From Calliopum simillimum (taxonomy: Eukaryota; Arthropoda; Insecta; Diptera; Lauxaniidae), in assembly GCA_951812925.1 (NCBI GenBank), contig OX638370.1, forward strand, positions 118,558,897 through 118,622,896: 64,000 bases of DNA, written 5' to 3'. The notes beneath the pieces were generated by a model. That model had not been told where the DNA came from and did no database searches. It worked only from the letters and a program-made list of their open reading frames with translations. Of this stretch, positions 57,922 to 64,000 are shown piece after piece (positions within the stretch are counted from its first letter, which is position 1; each line of letters starts with the position of its first letter). A program made the position numbers and the translations under genes.

Positions 57922-58687
57922 AGTGTTTTTGGAAGACAGGATTATTACCAAAAAATCCCGACAAAAACTGAAAATGTGGGTGATTTTTGTCGCCTTTTTG
58001 ATAATTTTCCTATCAATAGGAAAATTCGATCAGATCCCTCCTTCGAAAAAACCTCTATTCTAGTTGCAGCAACCAAACATAAAATGGTAATTTTTGATAT
58101 GCTTTGCGATGCTGAATTGGAATTCGGCCTCGAAATTACTTTATCGTTTTAGAGATATCCAATAAAGTATTTGAAATTTCTAATCTTTTCCATTCAAATT
58201 TAAGTCGATATCTTTAATTTTTTAGGAGATATTGGAAATCGGAATATTGAAAAAACGTGTTTTTTGCACTTTTTTACTTTTAAGGTAAGGGTATCTCCGA
58301 GAAAAAAAATCGATAAGATTTAAATCAGGTTTCACAGAAAAAGATTAGAAATGTTAAGTTCTTAATCGGATTTAACGTTTGAACGATATTGTATCTAGTT
58401 ATATAACTCCAAAAAATGGCAAAAAAATTTTTGGTTTTTTTTTTTTTAAGGTTAGGATATCTCTAAAACTATACGGTAAAGCGATTCTGAGGCCATACTC
58501 CTATCCAGCATTGCATTTATTTTTGTTTGATGTATTTTTAAAGATTTTGTTTTTTTATATGGAAAAAATGCGCTTTCTCGAATGGTGGATCTGATCGAAT
58601 TTTCTGGCCAATGGGAAAATAATCACAAAATTTTCTGTTTTTGTCGGAATATTTTTATAATAGGTAAGCCAGTCTTTCAAAAACACT
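57922..58687. mobile_element. foldback element related to the 16117-19614 palindrome
   Basis: AGTGTTTTTGGAAGAC at 57922 is mirrored by GTCTTTCAAAAACACT ending at 58687. Inside, CCCGACAAAAACTGAAAAT and GGAAAATTCGATCAGATCC on the left recur inverted at 58605-58645. The central part (ATATAACTCCAAAAAATGGC, AAGGTTAGGATATCTC, AAAACTATAC, GTGTTTTTTGCACTTTT) matches the large palindrome around 17550-17790 and 18180-18245, and the termini resemble its GGTGCTTGTGGGAGAA ends. No transposase. Confidence 0.8.
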
Positions 58688-59969
58688 ATGTTGTCTATGC
58701 TTCAGGAAATGTTTAACTGGCAATAGACTGGTGAAAGCTCAAATTGATGAAAATCTCAAGAAATGTTTGTTAATGATTGCTATAAAGCTCGTTATCGAGA
58801 TTCAGAGTCAAAGAAATAAAATGCTGCAGTGAGCTAAATGACGATAAATGCAAGAAATTAAAAATCGCGTGAAGATGAGGATGGCATGGAGCTCAGAAGA
58901 TGGAAATATGAATAAGTAAGTATGTATCATAAAGTTAATATCAAAAACGATTATGTCCAGGAATGTTTTGAAAGAATGAGTTTACCGACCTAAGAAATAT
59001 ATCAAGATAAGTCAACATTACGTATAAAAATTTGGAAATGGTAAAAACAAAAGATAAATAGTAGAACTAAAATCCAGCGAAATATCTACTTCAAGCTTCA
59101 AAATTGTCGAAACAGACGAAATGCACAAACTAATTTCATTCTTTTCTTCCTTTACTAAATCGTCCTTGACCTATAATTTCTAACCTCATTTATGCACAAC
59201 AAAGCGTATTTTCCCAGCAACTGCTGCATTGTATTTCTTCTCCATGTTTAACTGACATTTGAAGGATATATACTCACTCGCACAACATTGCCACTGTTGC
59301 TGAAGCCAACTCAGTTGCGTTCGAGTACAAGTAAGTACAAGTAATTGTTATCTAAGTAGGCCTCTCGGCTATCAACAGTAACCCTACCTCAATTATTCTC
59401 CCGCGCACAATTGCATATTTCCTGTCTTCCTGTCGTAGACGGTAGAAGTACAATGTTAAAAATCCCTCGTTCGCAACAATGCCACATTACTCCTTGTTGT
59501 CTTGTGTGTGTTTGTATGTGTGCGAGCGTGTGTGTGTGTGTCTGTTTGCTTTTACGTTCTCCGTTTGCCTTGTAAACACTTGCACTTGCCAATTGCCAGT
59601 CAAGCAAATGTCAAAGTGAAAACATTTATTCAGACAGGCAACCAGCCAGTCAGCCAGTAAAACCTCTCTTCCAGGTTTATTTCCTGCCTAGCTTACATTC
59701 TACATATAAACATATGTGTGGGCATGTACGAATTCTACTCATACTCGAAATTGTGCACTTCCTTGGGCCATAGCGCACTGTGGAGTTTTATCAAATTTAA
59801 TTGGATTAAAAATGAAACGTATAAGAAGAAAATGTAACATTTCATTATGCTGGAAAAAATTTATCTTAAAAGTATATTAAAACTATTTCTGTAAATTGAA
59901 TCGAAAGGCCAAAACCAGACCTTGAAATTTTTCTACTTTTATTCAAAAAATTTTACAAATAAATTTAAG
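58688..59969. other. noncoding DNA, no gene seen
   Basis: GT-rich sequence lies at 59504-59541 and CAGCCAGTCAGCCAGT at 59643-59658. No exon or transposon recognised. Confidence 0.5.
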
Positions 59970-60280
59970 TTTTTTGAAAACTTTTTTTGCATAAAAGTTT
60001 ATAAAATCATAAAAGGTTATTTAAAACTTTTACTTGAAAAGATTTTTTAAACTTTAATGAATTATAAATTATTAAAAAAGTTTTTTTTTTAAAGCTTTTA
60101 CAGAAAACTTTAAGTTTTAAAAGTTTTTATTATAATTTTTTATAACTTTTATCTATAAAAGCTTTTAATTAAAAGTTTTTTCAAAAACTTTTTTCAACTT
60201 TTATTATGAAAGTTTTTTAAACTTTTGTCTTAATGATTTAAAAGTTCAAAGTCTGATTTAACTTAAAAAAAAGTTTATTT
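59970..60280. repeat. low-complexity AAAAGTTTT/AAACTTTT-rich tract
   Basis: Variants of AAAGTTTT and AAAACTTTT in both orientations fill ~300 bp almost without interruption (for example TTTTTTGAAAACTTTTTTTG, CTTTTATCTATAAAAGC, AAAGTTTTTTCAAAAACTTT). The strand can fold on itself at many registers. Origin unknown. Confidence 0.65.
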
Positions 60281-61377
60281 CGACGTCTGGTGCAAACTCT
60301 TCAAAATATTGATATATACGAGTATTTTGCCAGGTTTCTTGAAGCAAGTTGATTTAATGCTTAAAGGTGAAGTTTTTCTTTAGTGCTTTTCCGACTCTAA
60401 AATTGTTTAGAATTTTAAAATTTGGTGGTCCATAACGAATCGAGAAGAAGAATTACTTTGAGTAATTTTGGAAGTATGTACACATAAATTCGTCTCGCGA
60501 ATCCCACTGTGCTATGACGTTTTCAACCTTACCGTCGAACGCAATACGGCGCTTCTAAATGTAAAATAGAGTTTCTCCATTTTTTGAAGGGTACTTTTTT
60601 TCGTAACCTTTTTTTTAGACCTATTTTGTGCGTTCACTTACACAGGTATAATACCCTTTTTGATATTTGTATTTGTGTTGCATACCTATTGGCGCTAAAG
60701 CTGCAACTACTGCTGATGGATATCTTGTAACGTTGCTTTGTATTTAGTGCGCAAAATAGGGGAAGAGTGTAAGGAATATCATGTAAGGGCATTTTTCGCA
60801 TAGTTGGGGCATTTTCACATTAATTGCCGATACGCTGTCTGCTGTTGTTTGTTGTTGTTGTTATTGGACTTTAAAAAACTTGGTAATAGAAGGCAACTCC
60901 ATTGTTGCTGGTTTAAGCAAGCAGCAGCTAAGAATGTTGCTGCGTGTAATTTCTGTGGTTCATGCTGAAGTTGTTGTTGATGGTGCTGGAGTTTTACTAA
61001 TAGCAGTTGTTGTTCTTTTAATTAGCCCCAAGTGTTAACTACTTGTTACAAACAATTTAGCGCTAAAATACAAGTGTAGTGTCACACAAACTGGGCTTTA
61101 ATAATTCTTGATGTGGCGCCATTTTTCTTTTTTATTTTGTATTTTTGATTTCGAGTTAATTAAAGAAACTCCCTATAGATCTAGTGACAGTTGTCATAAA
61201 TAATTTCAAGGAAACAAAGTGAAGAAATCAGTTGAATAAGCAATTAAATGTAATAAGTACATTTTTATTTGTTACACTTTCTTATATTTCCGATCAAGCA
61301 AATCTTTCAACGAAGTTTGATTTTACTGTGCATCACTAATATCTGCATTTGATCTCTTTAGCTTTTTCGGCTAATTT
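60281..61377. other. noncoding DNA, no gene seen
   Basis: GTTGTTG-type patches occur at 60846-60861 and 60970-60983. No gene. Confidence 0.5.
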
Positions 61378-61540
61378 AGGGTCGCTAAATCCGAAAAAAA
61401 ATGGGGACTATGTCCGAATTATTGGCGGACATAATCCCCATTTATGAAGTGGGGATTATGTCCGTTGGGACTATGTCCGGTAACCAAGTTCGGTTTTAGT
61501 GAATGGCGATTATGTACGTGGGGACTATGTCACGGCACCT
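61378..61540. mobile_element. repeat fragment with six copies of GGGGAYTATGTCCG
   Basis: GGGGACTATGTCCG at 61403-61416, its inverse CGGACATAATCCCC at 61426-61439, GGGGATTATGTCCG at 61451-61464, GGGACTATGTCCGG at 61468-61480, GGCGATTATGTACG at 61505-61518 and GGGGACTATGTCACGG at 61520-61535. It begins AGGGTCGCTAAATCCGAA, a phrase shared with other elements here. Limits are uncertain; it is probably part of a DNA transposon. Confidence 0.6.
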
Positions 61541-61607
61541 CCGAACTTCATACAAATTTATTATAGACTATTACATTGATTATCGACCACACTATTACCT
61601 GGATGTA

Positions 61608-62061
61608 CATTAGGGTGTCTAAAAAAAAAATAAAAGTATTTTGAATCGGCTGTCCAACATTCATGAAAAAAATATACGTCGTAAAAAAATTAAATTGGAT
61701 GTCATTTAAAGGTCGCTCAAACCCATCGAAATATGAAGCAAATCACGCCAAGTGTACCAGTGAAAATTTTTTTTGTCACCGCTTTTGCTCAAGTTTGGCA
61801 GTACCTACTGTAGTTTCGTTATTCTATTCACTTTAAAGTGTTCTTTTTATAAAAATATATTACTTTAAAAAAAAAAAAAACGCTCACAAAAAAATATTCA
61901 GCTGGTACACTTGGCGTGTTTTGCTTCATATTTCGACCTTCAAATGACATCCATTTTAATTTTTTTTTACGACGCAATTTTTTTTTCATGAATATTGAAC
62001 AAAAGCAATGATTGTGGACGGCCGATACAAAATACTTTTATATTTTTGGGACACCCTAATG
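61608..62061. mobile_element. 454-bp foldback element with TA flanks, termini CATTAGGGTGTC
   Basis: CATTAGGGTGTC at 61608 and GACACCCTAATG ending at 62061 are flanked by TA at 61606-61607 and 62062-62063. The arms match inward through TTCATGAA, ACGTCGTAAAAAAATT/AATTTTTTTTTACGACG, GGATGTCATTT, CGAAATATGAAGCAAA, CACGCCAAGTGTACCAG. The centre (about 61770-61885) is single copy. TA flanks suggest Tc1/mariner-superfamily mobilisation. A decayed relative lies at 27413-27750. Confidence 0.88.
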
Positions 62062-62063
62062 TA

Positions 62064-64000
62064 CAAACATCATATAACTGAAAATAGCATTTTCCGCACT
62101 TTAAATCAAGGATAACTCGGATCTAACACCTGATAGGAAAAAATTTTAGCAAGATTCATAATCAGCGATCCAGAATTAGTCCATTTACTGGGCAGAAAAA
62201 ACAATATGGTTATATATTCCAAAATTTGGTAATAATAGGTTATAAATTTGATATAGACGAATGGAATATGAGATATTATTTAATGAGCGGCATATTTTAT
62301 CAATACTATTGGTTCAACCGTTTATTGGTTAATAATTACCAAATATATGGTAGAGTCTAAAGACCTTTATTGTTATTAACCTTTATATTAATAAGGTACT
62401 AACAATATTAGCTAGGATCAATTCCGTCATTCTTAGGTGTAAAATTAACCGTTTTCGGTCTAACAAATTTTTTGCGATGACTTCGACTCTCCCGATAACT
62501 GGATTTCCTTCTTCAACGATAAAATAAAAAAGACACTGGTAGTGGTAAGGAAATTTATCGACTACAGACATTCGAGATCAGTTTTGGCTGCCTCTGAACA
62601 GCAATGTGATTCATATGAAAGAAACTATGTGCTGTTTGGAAAAATTTCTCGTACTCATATTTTTTTTTTAAATCATTATTATTATTACGAGTAAATGAAA
62701 TAAATTTCATTCAAGTCGTTGTTTTCTCTCACTAACAATATTTCATTATAGACAAATAGCAATGGTTTTAAGCGGAAATTACTAAATGCATTTGCTGTTT
62801 GCATTATTGCGTTTCATTTGATTAAATGTCCTTTATACATTTTCTATATTGTAGTTAATTATTATGGCATTTTGTTTGTGTTCTCTCGCTTGGTGCTCTT
62901 TCTTTTTGTATTTTGCTGTCATACATGGTTAATTCGACAAATTGCATGCGTTACATATACAACTATAGTTGTGTAGAATTATATGCGTTATGGCCTAAGG
63001 ACATTTTTAACAAATGCCACTTTTATGTAGGTAGAGATCACTTTTTTTATAACAAACTTTTTTTTTATTGACTTGGACAGGAAGCATTAATGTTCTAAGG
63101 AAATGTCTTTGTTTTTACGCTTGAAGGATTATTTCTGTTTTCTCAAACTAAACTTGCATTTTTTGTTTCTTTAAATTTAAATGCAGCCGTTTCAGTTTTA
63201 AATATAGTATATAATTTTAATTTGCAAACTCTGTCTGTTATACAACAATTTCTCAATAATTTCCATCAATCAAGACCGCAATATCTTATCAATAAAAGCA
63301 AAATATCACTTATAAATCAAACATTGATTTTTTTTCTTATTTTTTTAGTTTAATTACAATCCATGGGACTTCATCGAATTCAACCAGCTAACAATTAGAA
63401 TATGCAAATATTTAAATAATTCCAATAAAAAAAAAAAAAAAACACAACACAATTGTATGATGATGACGACGATGATCAAGTTGATCAATCATTTCAATGA
63501 CTTAAGTGATCTTTAATGTATACGAGTGCAGAAATCATCATACCGAACTACATCAGTAATCAACACCAATATGAAAGCAGGCATATTTATCTAAAGTAAA
63601 CTCAACTAAAGCATAAAAATAAATGCCACAAAATGATTTTAATTAAATCGCACCAATTAAATGAAAACGATCTTCAACGATTGTGATATTGGTGATGGCG
63701 TTGATGATCGCTTTATTTTATTTTATGTTCATACAAATTATTAGTAGTGATATATTTTTTTAAAAATGGAAAAAAGCATGAAACTTGAAACAATTTCTTT
63801 CTTTTAAAAAAGCAAATAGGCCATTGACGTCACAAAAGTGACCCAGTGACTGAAAGCACCAAGCGCATATGAAGTTCAATCTATAAAACTACGCATTAGA
63901 GAGGCCATACATATGTAGCTTGCATACTTTAATTTTACTACATACATGTACTACAGTATTAATTTTTATTAAAGAAAAGACATTAGATATTCACATCGAA
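62064..64000. other. noncoding DNA, no gene seen
   Basis: AT-rich, with poly-A near 63426-63440, GATGATGACGACGATGATC at 63459-63477 and a GTGATGGCGTTGATGATCGC patch near 63690. The 62-residue minus frame at 62383-62571 lacks support. Confidence 0.5.

Noticed and set aside
57658..58152. 164-residue plus-strand open frame
   Set aside because: Its second half runs through the left arm of the foldback element at 57922-58687, and its first half is AT-rich sequence translating to Phe/Lys/Ile; no family recognised.
1..64000. General enrichment of the K50 homeodomain core TAATCC
   Set aside because: A rough count by eye (about forty) is close to the number expected from base composition, so the core alone is not enriched; only the longer AAGGATTA word is kept as a weak finding.
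1..64000. tRNA, rRNA or snRNA genes
   Set aside because: I looked for B-box-like GGTTCGAATCC patterns and cloverleaf-compatible segments and found none that I could support by reading.

Overview
This window is AT-rich nuclear DNA of an insect, most likely a higher (cyclorrhaphan) fly, possibly a tephritid. The signs are one spliced coding exon with canonical splice sites, abundant (CAA/CAG)n and (CA)n tracts, CATACATATGTA-type low complexity, mariner and pogo-like transposase relics, and fly-typical dispersed repeats. No tRNA, rRNA, CRISPR array or bacterial-style operon was seen. The species call is an inference.

Gene content is very low. The only coding segment I can defend is one internal exon on the minus strand (40238-41099, 862 nt, phase 0 to phase 1). 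It encodes about 287 residues rich in Gln, Ala and Ser, with runs of 19 and 12 glutamines, as in fly transcription factors and nuclear co-regulators. The gene was not identified. No other convincing exon was found in the ~40 kb downstream or ~23 kb upstream of it. The window is therefore best read as the long introns, or introns plus intergenic DNA, of a large regulatory-type gene.

Most of the remaining structure is transposon-derived. Main landmarks are: a foldback element (~4500-5515); an iterated-motif inverted repeat (11513-11858); a small MITE (12435-12703); a large palindrome (16117-19614) carrying two younger insertions, a TTAA-flanked piggyBac-like element (16245-17231) and a TA-flanked element (18329-19243); a smaller relative of that palindrome (57922-58687); a pogo-like transposase relic (~26325-26630) in a motif-rich repeat; a mariner transposase C-terminal relic (33100-33326); a probable Helitron 3' end (45431-45461); a 120-bp TTAA-flanked piggyBac-type MITE (47430-47549); a diverged ~1 kb direct duplication (48590-49610 and 52140-53110); a ~110-bp tandem array (54880-55500); and a foldback element with TA at both ends (61608-62061). 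Several other repeats occur as two or three diverged copies.

The most unusual theme is that many of these otherwise different repeats carry several internal copies of one 12-17 bp motif, in several cases the same motif that forms their terminal repeat. Several motifs look alike across elements (GGGGTAATGTCGTGCA, GGGGATTATGTCCG, GGGGATATGTGACG, GGGTGATATGGCAC). A second theme is regional motif clustering with no transposon explanation, notably GATCGC/TGATCGCG at 56.0-57.6 kb. All comparisons were made by eye, so identities and outer boundaries are approximate unless the flanking target site is stated.
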